Part shown: positions 1 through 7,000 of the stretch, piece by piece
How positions within the stretch are numbered: position 1 is the first letter of the stretch
Layout of the letters: each line of letters opens with the position of its first letter
Assembly: GCA_947175805.1 (NCBI GenBank)
Contig: CAMWOF010000119.1
Location: 1 to 7,237, forward strand
Length of the DNA stretch: 7,237 nucleotides
From: an uncultured Clostridiaceae bacterium
Lineage (GTDB): Bacteria; Bacillota; Clostridia; Lachnospirales; Lachnospiraceae
Direction: 5' to 3'
Position numbers and translations under genes: made by a program
Notes under the pieces: model-generated
Told to the model about the DNA's origin: nothing
Databases searched by the model: none
The model's input: only the letters and a program-made list of their open reading frames with translations

Positions 1-416
1 CCCTTGATAAGACCAACATTACTCCCCTGCGGGGACTTACCTCCGGCATTTTATGTAACTTTCTTGTCTGCGTAGCCATTTTAAAGGGCACTGCCGCCAG
101 GGATGTTTCGGGAAAAATTTTTGCTACATGGTTTCCGATTTTCACCTTCGTATTAAACGGCTTTGAGCATATTGTAGCCAATATGTACTATATTCCCATC
201 GGTATCATGGCAAAGACAAACCCTGCCTATGCTGCGAAGGCACAGGAGCTCTACGGCATTACTGCTGAGCAGCTTTCCCATTTGGATATCGGCGGTATGC
301 TGCACAATTTTATCCCTGTCACCATAGGCAATATTATCGGCGGCATGTTTATCGGATTTATATTGTATTTTATCAATATTATGTCTGACGCAAACGAGTC
401 TGACACAAGCGAGTAA
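1..416 (+). CDS. Formate/nitrite transporter (FNT) family channel, C-terminal part
   Basis: The gene enters from the left edge; complete codons start at position 3 and 137 residues are visible up to TAA at 414-416. FNT proteins are pentameric inner-membrane channels that pass small anions such as formate, nitrite or hydrosulfide. Visible family marks are a CNFLVC segment (residues 18-23; the family usually has NWLVC), the GFEHIVANM motif (53-61) with the pore histidine equivalent at residue 56 (nt 168-170), and PVTIGNIIGG ahead of the last membrane helix. The tail (MSDANESDTSE) is short, acidic and cytoplasmic. The N-terminal half, including the loop residues that help separate FocA, NirC and hydrosulfide types, is outside the window, so the substrate is left open. 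It is convergent with the minus-strand genes. Family assignment is firm; subtype is not. Confidence 0.9.
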   Translation, partial: LDKTNITPLRGLTSGILCNFLVCVAILKGTAARDVSGKIFATWFPIFTFVLNGFEHIVANMYYIPIGIMAKTNPAYAAKAQELYGITAEQLSHLDIGGMLHNFIPVTIGNIIGGMFIGFILYFINIMSDANESDTSE

Positions 417-430
417 GCTTGCTTTTCTTC
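406..430 (+). terminator. Weak candidate intrinsic terminator of the FNT gene
   Basis: CAAGC (406-410) can pair with GCTTG (417-421) around a 6-nt loop that contains the TAA stop codon, followed by the T-rich run CTTTTCTTC (422-430). The stem has only 5 bp, so this is a modest terminator. Its position at the very end of the gene, just before a convergent gene, is right. Confidence 0.35.
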
Positions 431-446
431 ACATGCCTGGACGCAC

Positions 447-629
447 CTACATCTGATGCTTTACCACCTGATATTCGTCCCCAAACTTATAATATGGGCA
501 GACAAACCTCTGTCCGGACAAAAATCTGGCAGTATCATCCTCGTCCAAATCCATGCCGCAGCAATAATAATCATACTCCTCATCATATTCATAATACATG
601 CAGTCTTCACAATTTGTCTCTGTCGCCAT
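447..629 (-). CDS. Small acidic Cys-rich protein, DUF6472-like
   Basis: A 60-residue soluble protein that I recognise as resembling the DUF6472 family of short Lachnospiraceae proteins; no biochemical function is known to me. It is very rich in Tyr, Asp and Glu in the first half (for example CMYYEYDEEYDYYCC) and then has the pattern LDEDDTARFLSG...CPYYKFGDEYQVV. Cys7, Cys10, Cys23/24 and Cys44 form a spaced CxxC...CC...CP set that could bind a metal such as zinc; this is inference. I chose ATG at 629-627 because GAGGTG (640-635) sits 5-7 nt ahead of it. An in-frame TTG at 644 would put that ribosome site inside the gene. The first 23 nt overlap the 3' end of the DUF368 gene in another frame, so its translation is probably coupled to that gene. 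Convergent with the FNT gene. Confidence 0.8.
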   Translation of the reverse strand: MATETNCEDCMYYEYDEEYDYYCCGMDLDEDDTARFLSGQRFVCPYYKFGDEYQVVKHQM

Positions 630-1515
630 ATTCACACCTCGCAAACATATCTTTTAGTACCTGCAAGCCAAAAATAACGACGCCGCCAATCACGAAAAAC
701 AACGGCTGGAAGGTGGAAAGTGTCATTGCCGGCTGCGGATTATCTTTCAAGCTCTCCGGTCCCATGATAATTGCATAAAAGGAGCCAAGCATCATGCCGA
801 TGATAAAATACATGACGGCAGGTCTGTGCTTTTGAAGCGCATTGCGAAGAACCTTCACTATCGTAAAGATACCCGTAAGCACTCCGAACCCGAATATACA
901 AAGGCCAACAAAATAGGAAAAATCCAGCTTGATAAACTCGGAAATAGCCGTCATAACCGCCTGATAAATGCCAAACACTAAAAGCAGCGTAGAACCGGAA
1001 ATCCCCGGCAGCACCATAGCAGAGATAGCGCACATGGCACATACAAAAATATAAGCAGCGGCAAAAGGCGTCATACTCCCCCATTGCAGGGAAATATTCC
1101 CTCCAAAGGAATGTTTGGAAAAATAAGTAACTGCCACCACAAGCAATATGCCAAGCAACAAATAAATTATCTTCCCGTAATGCCCCTTAAACGATTCTTT
1201 CTCTTCTTTCAAAATGAGCGGAATCGCCATCAGCACAAAGCCAATAAAGAGCGAGCTGATAGCATAGATATGCGCCTCAAATACCGCCTTAATTACCAGA
1301 GCGGCAGCCATCATTCCAACCACCCAGCCACTGCCCAGCTTAATTAAAAAGAATAACGCCTTTTTCCGTTTTTCACCGTCCTTTGAGATGATGTCATTGA
1401 GTGAATTGATAAATTCATCATAGATACCGAGCAAAAATGCAACGGTTCCGCCGGATACCCCTGGAACACTATCCGCCAATGCCATCAAAAAACCGCCTAA
1501 AATCCTTAAAATCAT
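607..1515 (-). CDS. popT: DUF368 membrane protein, PopT-type polyprenyl-phosphate translocase
   Basis: A 302-residue polytopic membrane protein of the DUF368 family, of usual length. Family members (PopT) were shown to return undecaprenyl phosphate, the lipid carrier for peptidoglycan and other wall polymers, across the cytoplasmic membrane for reuse. The family hallmark is visible as an internal repeat: PGVSGGT...LGIY at residues 18-32 and PGISGST...FGIY at 170-184, each at the start of one half, as expected for an inverted-repeat transporter with re-entrant hairpins. About eight hydrophobic segments follow, with charged loops such as KDGEKRKK (45-52) and LKEEKES (102-108). ATG at 1515 has a strong AAGGAG (1527-1522) 6 nt upstream. 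The 3' end overlaps the small Cys-rich gene by 23 nt. Upstream lies a palindromic element that separates it from the lipoprotein gene. Family assignment is firm; the substrate rests on family knowledge. Confidence 0.92.
   Translation of the reverse strand: MILRILGGFLMALADSVPGVSGGTVAFLLGIYDEFINSLNDIISKDGEKRKKALFFLIKLGSGWVVGMMAAALVIKAVFEAHIYAISSLFIGFVLMAIPLILKEEKESFKGHYGKIIYLLLGILLVVAVTYFSKHSFGGNISLQWGSMTPFAAAYIFVCAMCAISAMVLPGISGSTLLLVFGIYQAVMTAISEFIKLDFSYFVGLCIFGFGVLTGIFTIVKVLRNALQKHRPAVMYFIIGMMLGSFYAIIMGPESLKDNPQPAMTLSTFQPLFFVIGGVVIFGLQVLKDMFARCEYGDRDKL
635..640 (-). promoter_or_regulatory. Ribosome binding site of the small Cys-rich gene, inside the DUF368 gene
   Basis: The minus strand reads GAGGTGTGAATATG, with the GAGG core 7 nt from the ATG. 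The site lies within the last codons of the upstream gene. It decides the start of the 60-residue protein and implies that ribosomes finishing the DUF368 gene can reinitiate here. Confidence 0.65.
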
Positions 1516-1530
1516 CTTTTTCTCCTTACT

Positions 1531-1543
1531 TTATACCAAATTT
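1531..1543. repeat. 13-bp direct repeat, left copy (probable target-site duplication)
   Basis: TTATACCAAATTT occurs here and again, identically, at 1754-1766. The two copies exactly bracket the inverted-terminal element between them, which is the arrangement left by a transposition event. The copies could instead be part of the element. Confidence 0.6.
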
Positions 1544-1753
1544 AGGCGTTTGCGAAATGCGACTATATATACAATTTGATTGTGCAATTATGGCGGTTTG
1601 TTCGCAGGGATATCTGATGCCGTCGGTACTTTGGTGCCGTATTTTGGCACCTTATGTACCGCTACGCGCAGCAGCTAAGCGCAAGCGGCCCTGCATCAAA
1701 CTGTCATATTGCACAATACATCAATGTGTAAATACGCGTTTCGCAAACGCCTA
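1543..1753. mobile_element. MITE-like palindromic element of about 211 bp with inverted termini
   Basis: The two ends are inverted copies: TAGGCGTTTGCGAAAYGCG at 1543-1561 and, complemented, at 1753-1735 (18 of 19 identical). The match continues inward, less exactly: ATTGTGCAAT at 1579-1588 against 1717-1708, GCAGGG at 1604-1609 against CCCTGC at 1689-1694, CGGTAC at 1624-1629 against GTACCG at 1656-1661, and GGTGCC at 1633-1638 against GGCACC at 1646-1651. The whole unit can therefore fold into one long broken hairpin. The right arm carries an extra sub-hairpin at 1659-1688 (CCGCT/AGCGG with GCGC/GCGC inside). Each terminus is also a small palindrome (GCGTTT-CGC-AAACGC at 1736-1750). There is no credible reading frame and no transposase. 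With the flanking 13-bp direct repeats it fits a miniature inverted-repeat element moved by a transposase in trans. The structure is seen; the mobile origin is inferred. Confidence 0.65.
1624..1661. other. Central stem-loop of the palindromic element
   Basis: CGGTAC and GTACCG form an outer 6-bp stem (1624-1629 with 1656-1661). GGTGCC and GGCACC form an inner 6-bp stem (1633-1638 with 1646-1651) closing a 7-nt loop, GTATTTT. Short T-rich internal loops separate the two stems. It is the tip of the element's long hairpin and could be stable in RNA from either strand. Confidence 0.6.
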
Positions 1754-1761
1754 TTATACCA
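1753..1761 (-). promoter_or_regulatory. Candidate extended -10 promoter reading toward the DUF368 gene
   Basis: The minus strand reads TGGTATAAT: a consensus TATAAT with the TG-N extension. It spans the junction of the right direct repeat and the element end. No good -35 is seen 16-18 bp upstream, which extended -10 promoters can tolerate. The other direct repeat gives TGGTATAAA (1538-1530) only about 15 bp from the DUF368 start, probably too close to be its promoter. Sequence-only prediction. Confidence 0.3.
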
Positions 1762-1766
1762 AATTT
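1754..1766. repeat. 13-bp direct repeat, right copy (probable target-site duplication)
   Basis: Second identical copy of TTATACCAAATTT, immediately outside the right end of the palindromic element. An A/G-rich 7-bp inverted repeat follows at 1771-1791, just after the lipoprotein gene. It has no T-run on the minus strand and was not called a terminator. Confidence 0.6.
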
Positions 1767-1796
1767 TCTGAAAGGAAGCTTTCTTTCCTTTTTGCC

Positions 1797-3329
1797 TTAT
1801 CCCGCATAAGGCAGTTCCTCAAATATGTCAAACTCTGATACCCCGTCAATCGTGAGTCCCATATCCGCCCGTTCAAAAATCAGCTCTCCGTACCGTCCGT
1901 CCTCCAGCACAAACCCGAAAACAGCTTCATCATCCGTATCACATGGATAGAGGATGGTGCCTGCCGGAAGGGCTTCATCCGCCATTTGTCCGTCTGTATC
2001 CAGCTTTACTAAAAGGTCTGTAATCAGTTTAAGGCTTCTCCTGCCCTCTATCCCTTCCGCATTATCAAAAGTATACCGCTCCTCCAAAGCAACCAGCTTC
2101 CCTGTATCAAAACCATAGCATCTATACCCTATATAAGTTCCCAGAACATACAGATTAGCAGAAATATCCACTGTACTGTTGGTAATGCTGTACACAAACC
2201 CGGTCACTTCATCACATTTCACAGGAACCTTAGAATCCACCTCCAAAAGCTGCGTTACATAATCATCCGATATCATATCACAGGACAACAGAATATAGCT
2301 TTTCCCGTCTGCATTTTTAACATAGTATATGCTTGAAATAAATGCTCCATACTCCAAACCCACACTCGTGCCGTCTATGCTTACAGTTATGGGTTTTTCC
2401 GAATTATCAAAATCCGTCTCCGTAATGCAGACTGTCTCCATGCTGCCGTCACCGTCCACATCAATTTCGGTATCCTCACCCACTGAAAGCCAGGCAAAGC
2501 CGCAGCCGTCAACCGGCAGGTATTCCTCCTTAAAGCCGGGCATCTGATGATAGGGAATCCTGACTAATGTTCTGCCGGCGGCGTAAGAATTTATCTCATA
2601 TTCATTAAATACAAAAATCAGTCCAAGTCCGTCCAGATACCAGTCTGCCTGTGTATCAAGCAGGGTATCAATGACCTCTGCACACTCCGCCTCACTGTAC
2701 AAATCAGACGGGTGTTCCTCTATATATGCCAACAAAGACGCTCTGATATCCTCCTTAATATCACCCAAATCTTCCAATAACAGTTCTTTCCCGGTCTGGG
2801 TATCAAAGGTGACGCCGGACAGATGGCTGGTGCCGTGCGCTCCACCCAGATAGATATACTCATCCATGCTGATGCTGGCAATGGCGGCATCCAGACGGGC
2901 AGGCTTCAATGTCTGGTTTTTGGAATACCCATAAAAGACATCCGGCATTTCCTCTGCGAATTTCTTCGCATCCTCAATATCTGCCGCCGCATATGTATTA
3001 AAATTCTTTTCATATTCCTCCGACCAGCTGTGAAGTGCATTTTTTAATGCCGGATAATCATCTCCTGCAACCTCGGCTTTATCATACATCCCTGAGAAGA
3101 AGTCCTCATTTTCCCCCGCATCATAAACAATGCTATCTATCTGAAGCTTCAATGGGGCAGCCACCTGAGGCTTCTCTTCTCTGGTCTGCTCCTGTGTTTG
3201 TGTCTCCTCTGGTTTCTCAGTCGCAGTCATATCGCCGGTAGTCTGTTCCTTCTGTGTAGAAGCTCCGCCGCAGGCTGTTGAAAACACCGCCACAACAACA
3301 ATCATCCATAACAATAACGCCTTTTTCAT
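1797..3329 (-). CDS. Lipoprotein with DUF4163/DUF3298-like (RsiV/PdaC-type) regions
   Basis: A 510-residue surface lipoprotein. MKKALLLWMIVVVAVFSTAC is a lipoprotein signal with the lipid-accepting Cys at residue 20 (lipobox STAC, Ser at -3 being less usual). A Thr/Glu/Gln-rich linker follows (about 24-57). Residues about 60-190 resemble DUF4163 (YIYLGGAHGTSH at 158-169, then TFDTQTGKELLLEDL). Residues about 195-270 resemble DUF3298 (WYLDGLGLIFVFNEYEINSY at 230-249, then AAGRTLVRIPY). This pair occurs in the anti-sigma factor RsiV, which binds lysozyme, and in the peptidoglycan deacetylase PdaC. Neither a cytoplasmic anti-sigma helix nor a deacetylase domain is present here. The C-terminal half holds a calcium-type DVDGDG loop (290-295) and an SH3-like end (YPCDTDDEAVFGFVLEDGRY, 461-480). 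ATG at 3329 is chosen for its AAAGGAG 8 nt upstream and the signal peptide behind it; a longer in-frame start at 3407 lies inside the acetyltransferase gene. The start is 2 nt after the acetyltransferase stop. Ligand unknown. Confidence 0.82.
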   Translation of the reverse strand: MKKALLLWMIVVVAVFSTACGGASTQKEQTTGDMTATEKPEETQTQEQTREEKPQVAAPLKLQIDSIVYDAGENEDFFSGMYDKAEVAGDDYPALKNALHSWSEEYEKNFNTYAAADIEDAKKFAEEMPDVFYGYSKNQTLKPARLDAAIASISMDEYIYLGGAHGTSHLSGVTFDTQTGKELLLEDLGDIKEDIRASLLAYIEEHPSDLYSEAECAEVIDTLLDTQADWYLDGLGLIFVFNEYEINSYAAGRTLVRIPYHQMPGFKEEYLPVDGCGFAWLSVGEDTEIDVDGDGSMETVCITETDFDNSEKPITVSIDGTSVGLEYGAFISSIYYVKNADGKSYILLSCDMISDDYVTQLLEVDSKVPVKCDEVTGFVYSITNSTVDISANLYVLGTYIGYRCYGFDTGKLVALEERYTFDNAEGIEGRRSLKLITDLLVKLDTDGQMADEALPAGTILYPCDTDDEAVFGFVLEDGRYGELIFERADMGLTIDGVSEFDIFEELPYAG

Positions 3330-3331
3330 TA

Positions 3332-3934
3332 TTAAATCTCCTTTATAACTGCCTGCTGCTCCCAATATATCCTGTCCTCCTCCGTTATGGAACGGAGCAC
3401 CCTGCATGGATTCCCCGCCGCAATGACATGACTGGGAATATCCCTTGTAACCACGGAACCACTGCCAACCACGACATCATCTCCAATCGTAACCCCCGGA
3501 TTGATGACAACATTGCCGCCAATCCATACGCTATTGCCAATGGTAATGGGCTTTCCGTATTCCAGCATCCGGTTCCGGACGCCCGCATCCACCGGATGTC
3601 CGGCACAATAGATGCCAACCCTTGGTCCCAAAAATACATTATCCCCTATTTTCACGTCACACTGATCCAAGATAATTAAGCCGGTATTGGCATAAAAATT
3701 GTCTCCCACAGAAATGTGACAGCCATAATCAAAGTATACCTCAGGCTCGAAATATGCATTTTCTCCCACATGACCAAGCAGCTCCCGCAAATACTGCATA
3801 CGTGTCTCTGCCTGCTCATAGCCCGCATGATTAAACTTATATGTCAGCTCCTTACACCGGCGTACCATTTGCCTGAGCTCATCATCATCAGCACAGTAAA
3901 GCATTGCCCCCTTCATCCGTTCCCTCTGTGTCAT
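3332..3934 (-). CDS. Maltose/galactoside O-acetyltransferase family enzyme (Maa/LacA type)
   Basis: A 200-residue left-handed beta-helix acetyltransferase that moves acetyl from acetyl-CoA to a sugar hydroxyl in the cytoplasm; family enzymes work as trimers. The N-terminal Maa/LacA cap is present (MLYCADDDELRQMVRRCKEL, 11-30). Hexapeptide repeats follow (ISVGDNFYANTG, VKIGDNVFLGP, ITIGNSVWIGGNV, VTIGDDVVVGSGSV). The catalytic His is in AGHPVDAG (His113), with the substrate-side Asn83 and Trp137 of the family also present. The end GNPCRVLRSI is typical. Length is normal for the family (about 185-205). ATG at 3934 follows GGGGAGGA (3948-3941) 6 nt upstream. It is the first gene of a tight pair with the lipoprotein gene. 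Its exact sugar is unknown, and many members are broad-specificity enzymes named only by homology. Confidence 0.92.
   Translation of the reverse strand: MTQRERMKGAMLYCADDDELRQMVRRCKELTYKFNHAGYEQAETRMQYLRELLGHVGENAYFEPEVYFDYGCHISVGDNFYANTGLIILDQCDVKIGDNVFLGPRVGIYCAGHPVDAGVRNRMLEYGKPITIGNSVWIGGNVVINPGVTIGDDVVVGSGSVVTRDIPSHVIAAGNPCRVLRSITEEDRIYWEQQAVIKEI
3338..3344 (-). promoter_or_regulatory. Ribosome binding site of the lipoprotein gene, within the acetyltransferase 3' end
   Basis: AAAGGAG lies in the last codons of the acetyltransferase gene, 8 nt from the lipoprotein ATG. It supports the 3329 start and translational coupling of the two genes. Confidence 0.75.
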
Positions 3935-3957
3935 TGCATATCCTCCCCGTTATATAT

Positions 3958-3963
3958 ATTATC
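3958..3963 (-). promoter_or_regulatory. Candidate -10 box upstream of the acetyltransferase gene
   Basis: GATAAT on the minus strand, followed by an A/T-rich run (ATATATAA), lies about 24 bp before the acetyltransferase ATG and would give a leader of about 17 nt. No convincing -35 is seen; the -35 region would fall in the repeat copy at 3966-4012. Weak prediction. Confidence 0.25.
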
Positions 3964-3965
3964 CA

Positions 3966-4012
3966 TAGACATTTGCGAAACTCGTATTTACACATTGATA
4001 TGTCGTGAAATA
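3966..4012 (-). repeat. Partial second copy of the palindromic element's end
   Basis: Read on the minus strand from 4012 to 3966, this matches plus-strand 1707-1753 (the right arm of the palindromic element) without gaps at 40 of 47 positions, including the 17-bp exact block ATCAATGTGTAAATACG. The outer edge TTTCGCAAAyGyCTA is kept. The remaining body of the element and the second terminus are not visible next to it, so this is a solo end, a decayed copy or a shorter subtype. It sits between the stop of the surface-protein gene and the start of the acetyltransferase gene. Confidence 0.75.
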
Positions 4013-4032
4013 GGGACTGCCGAAGCAGTCCC
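4013..4032 (-). terminator. Probable terminator hairpin of the surface-protein gene, UUCG tetraloop
   Basis: On the minus strand GGGACTGC-TTCG-GCAGTCCC is a perfect 8-bp stem with the extra-stable C(UUCG)G loop, 17 nt past the stop codon. The T-tract is short (TATTTC). The outer GAAAT (4044-4040) and ATTTC (4011-4007) can lengthen the stem. It directly adjoins the repeat copy at 3966-4012. Confidence 0.7.
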
Positions 4033-4049
4033 TGAGAGAATTTCATCAC

Positions 4050-7000
4050 TTACTTTTTTATCTTTGCCTTCTTAGACAAGCCCTTTGACTGGAGCATCTT
4101 CTTGTATGCCTTCAGCTTCGACTTCGGCACCTTGACCGTCAGCTTCTTGTAATTCTTTGCACCCATCTTTGTAAATGCGCCTGCGCCAATCTTTTTCTTG
4201 GTCAGCTTCTTGGAAGAAATCGTCAGCTTTGTCATTGCCTTACAGTTATAGAATGCTTTTTTGCCAATTTTCTTCACGCCAGAGCCAATCGTGGCAGTCT
4301 TAAGCTTGATACAGCCATAGAATGCATTTGCCCCGATGGTGGTCACATTCTTACCAATCTTTAAGGTCGTCATTTTCTTGTTGCCCTTAAATGCCTTAGC
4401 GCCGATAGCCGTAATCTTAAAGCTTACGCCACCGATATTCACAGTGTTGCCAATATTCACAGTCTTTGACTTTTTTGCGACCTTTGTCAAGGTAACGGTA
4501 CCCTTGCCACCCAGCGACGCATTGGTTACCTTATACTTATAATTGCCCACGGTATATGTGGCATTTTTCCGAATTACAATACGGAATTCTGCCGACTTCT
4601 CACCGGTATAATTACCCATACCCGTCACAATCACGGTTGCTGCGCCTGCATTGATATTATTTCTGTAGGCAACCGTATAGTCTTTATTTTCCTCTAACCT
4701 CACAGAACCGTCATATACCTCCGGTGCCGGCGTTATCGCCTTTCCGGTATATGGCTGCTCTCCTGGCGCCTGTACAGTGATACCATCCAGTGCCTTTGGC
4801 TGAATCGTAAAGGCGATTGTCTTGCTGCCTGTAAACGCACCCTGTCCTGTCGCCGTAATCACTGCGGCGCCGACATTGATATTGTTCTGGTAGCTTAATG
4901 TATAATCCGTTCCCTCTGTCAGCGTTGCGCCATTACAGGTCAATACCGGCTTCGGGCAAATAGCGCTGCCTGTATAGGTTTGGTCAGGCACTGCTGCCGC
5001 CGTGACATCTTCCATGCTCACTGCCAGCTTCGTCCATACTGCTGTCAGCGTGCAATCCATATTGCCCAGGGTCACCTTGTCTGTATGCTGATAGGTCTTT
5101 CCGTCAGCAGACCATGTAAGCTCGTATCCCGCCTTAGATACCGCATAATCCTTCAAATATTCGCTAAGGTCTAACACGGAGCCGGTCTTCCTGCTCAATA
5201 CCAGCAGCGGTTCTGCCTTTCCGCTTTCCACAAACTTCACTGTAATATACTTGACCTCGTGACCGTCCTTATCCACCGGCGTCTTTGAGTAAGATGGCGT
5301 TCCCTGAAGCTCTACGCCGTCTACTACAATCTTACCGTCATCACCGACACTAAAATCAAATATCTCTGTATTTCCTTCCGGTTTTACCGTACTTACCGTG
5401 CCGCCAATCAGGGAAATTTCATTTTCTGCTGAAACTACAGCCTTTGTATCCTCTCCCGTAACAATCAGCGTAACGTCGCCACCAGATATAGTGACACTGT
5501 CACCTGCCTCGATTGCCGTACCTTCTGAGGTTATGGTTACCGTGCCGCCGGTCACCGTTATGGTTCCCGCCTGAATACCGACACCCTCAGCATTCGGATT
5601 TGTAACATTTAACATGCCACCTGTGACAGTCAGTGTATCTACCGCAATGCTGGCAGACGTTGTGCTTGTCACAGTCATATCTCCAATTGTGATAGAATCA
5701 TCCTCTGTACCTGTCACATTTACGGTTCCGCCTGCGATAGTCAGTCCACCCTTAGGGGCAAGCGCTGTATCCTCCGCTGATGTAACACCGCAAATCAATT
5801 TTGTATCCAGGCTTCCACTTCCCTGAATGGTAACCTCGGAATCTGCATTTGTTGTCACTGCCTCTATAACATGGTTGTCTCCGGTAATGGTCAGCTCCAA
5901 TGCCTGATTGCCATTTGTCACAATTCCCTTACATGTTACGGAATCCAATGTTACAGCCTTCACGCCATCCGGCACAACAACGGTAATCTTCGGGTTATTT
6001 CCTGTAATTACATAACCTTCCTCATGTACAGCGGCACTATCCTTTAAAGTCAGTGTCATATCCGTTATACTAAAGTCTACTGTCTGGTGCCCTTCCCCGG
6101 TTTCCTCTGCTGTCCGAAGAGCATCTATATAATTTTCATCCGGCAGCTTTGATATGTCTATCGTGTATGCATCCTCTACCAGCGTATACTTCTCATACAC
6201 CTCTGCTGCAATATCACTTGCCTCGTAGACATCGTCACCCTTCAAGCGCACCTGAAGCCCATACGCTGTAAATGCCTCCAGCCCAGTAAGCAAAATCACA
6301 CGATCCTCCGGCACAGTCTGCCATGTGGAACCCTCGTCTTTTGTATATTCCAGTACACCACTGGTATTGTCCGCATCAGCGTTATCATTTACTTTAATGG
6401 TCAGCGCATTGCTTGTGCGCTTCATGGTCGTCCATGTAATCTCCGGCGCCGCCTGAGAAATTTTATTGACAACCAATGTACACTCTGCCGTCTTATTTCC
6501 CGCCTTAGCAATCAACTTGGTTGTGCCGGCTTTATGCGCCGTAATCGTGCCGTCTGCAATTGTGGCAATACTCTTATCAGCGATACTCCATGTAACAGTC
6601 TTATTATCCGCATCTGACGGTAAGACTTCAGCAGAAAGCTTCAACGCTTCCAGCGTCTTGCTGCTCTTTGCATCCATCTCAATCTTATCTGCTTCTGTAA
6701 CTGCCTTACCATCCTTCATCATGGTAACGCTTTCTACCTTTTTGCCTACTACAGTTACCGTACACGTATTGGTAATCTCTCTGCCATTCACGTTGACAGT
6801 AACCGTAATATCTGCACTTCCCTTTGCCTTTCCTTTGAGCCCTGCGCTTCCGCTGCCGCTGTTATCCAATGCAGAAATGTCACTGATGGCAACTACAGTA
6901 TCATCCGATGATGTCCAGACAACCTCCGCCTTGTCACCATCCAATGGTGTTACTACATATGACAGCACAGCATCCTCATTTACTGCTAACTCCATGCTGT

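Noticed and set aside
630..644. An upstream TTG start for the small Cys-rich protein
   Set aside because: The GAGG site falls between this TTG and the ATG at 629, so only the ATG is properly spaced.
419..778. A 119-codon plus-strand open frame
   Set aside because: It runs antisense to both the Cys-rich small gene and the popT 3' end, has a low-complexity His/Asn/Ser/Pro-rich translation and no ribosome site supports it.
740..1084. A 114-codon minus-strand open frame rich in Tyr and Cys
   Set aside because: It is an out-of-frame reading of the popT gene on the same strand, whose own frame is a clear DUF368 match.
1543..1753. The palindromic element as a riboswitch, T-box or tRNA-like RNA
   Set aside because: No conserved core of a known leader class is visible; the inverted termini and flanking direct repeats fit a mobile element better.
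1771..1791. AAAGGAA/TTCCTTT inverted repeat as terminator of the lipoprotein gene
   Set aside because: On the minus strand no T-run follows the stem, and the stem is weak in G/C. The T-run is on the plus strand, where no gene precedes it.
1437..1838. A 133-codon plus-strand open frame through the intergenic element
   Set aside because: It reads across the palindromes and both flanking genes antisense, with no ribosome site and no protein-like pattern.
3330..3407. A 26-residue N-terminal extension of the lipoprotein
   Set aside because: It lies inside the acetyltransferase gene and would bury the lipoprotein signal; ATG at 3329 has a good ribosome site.
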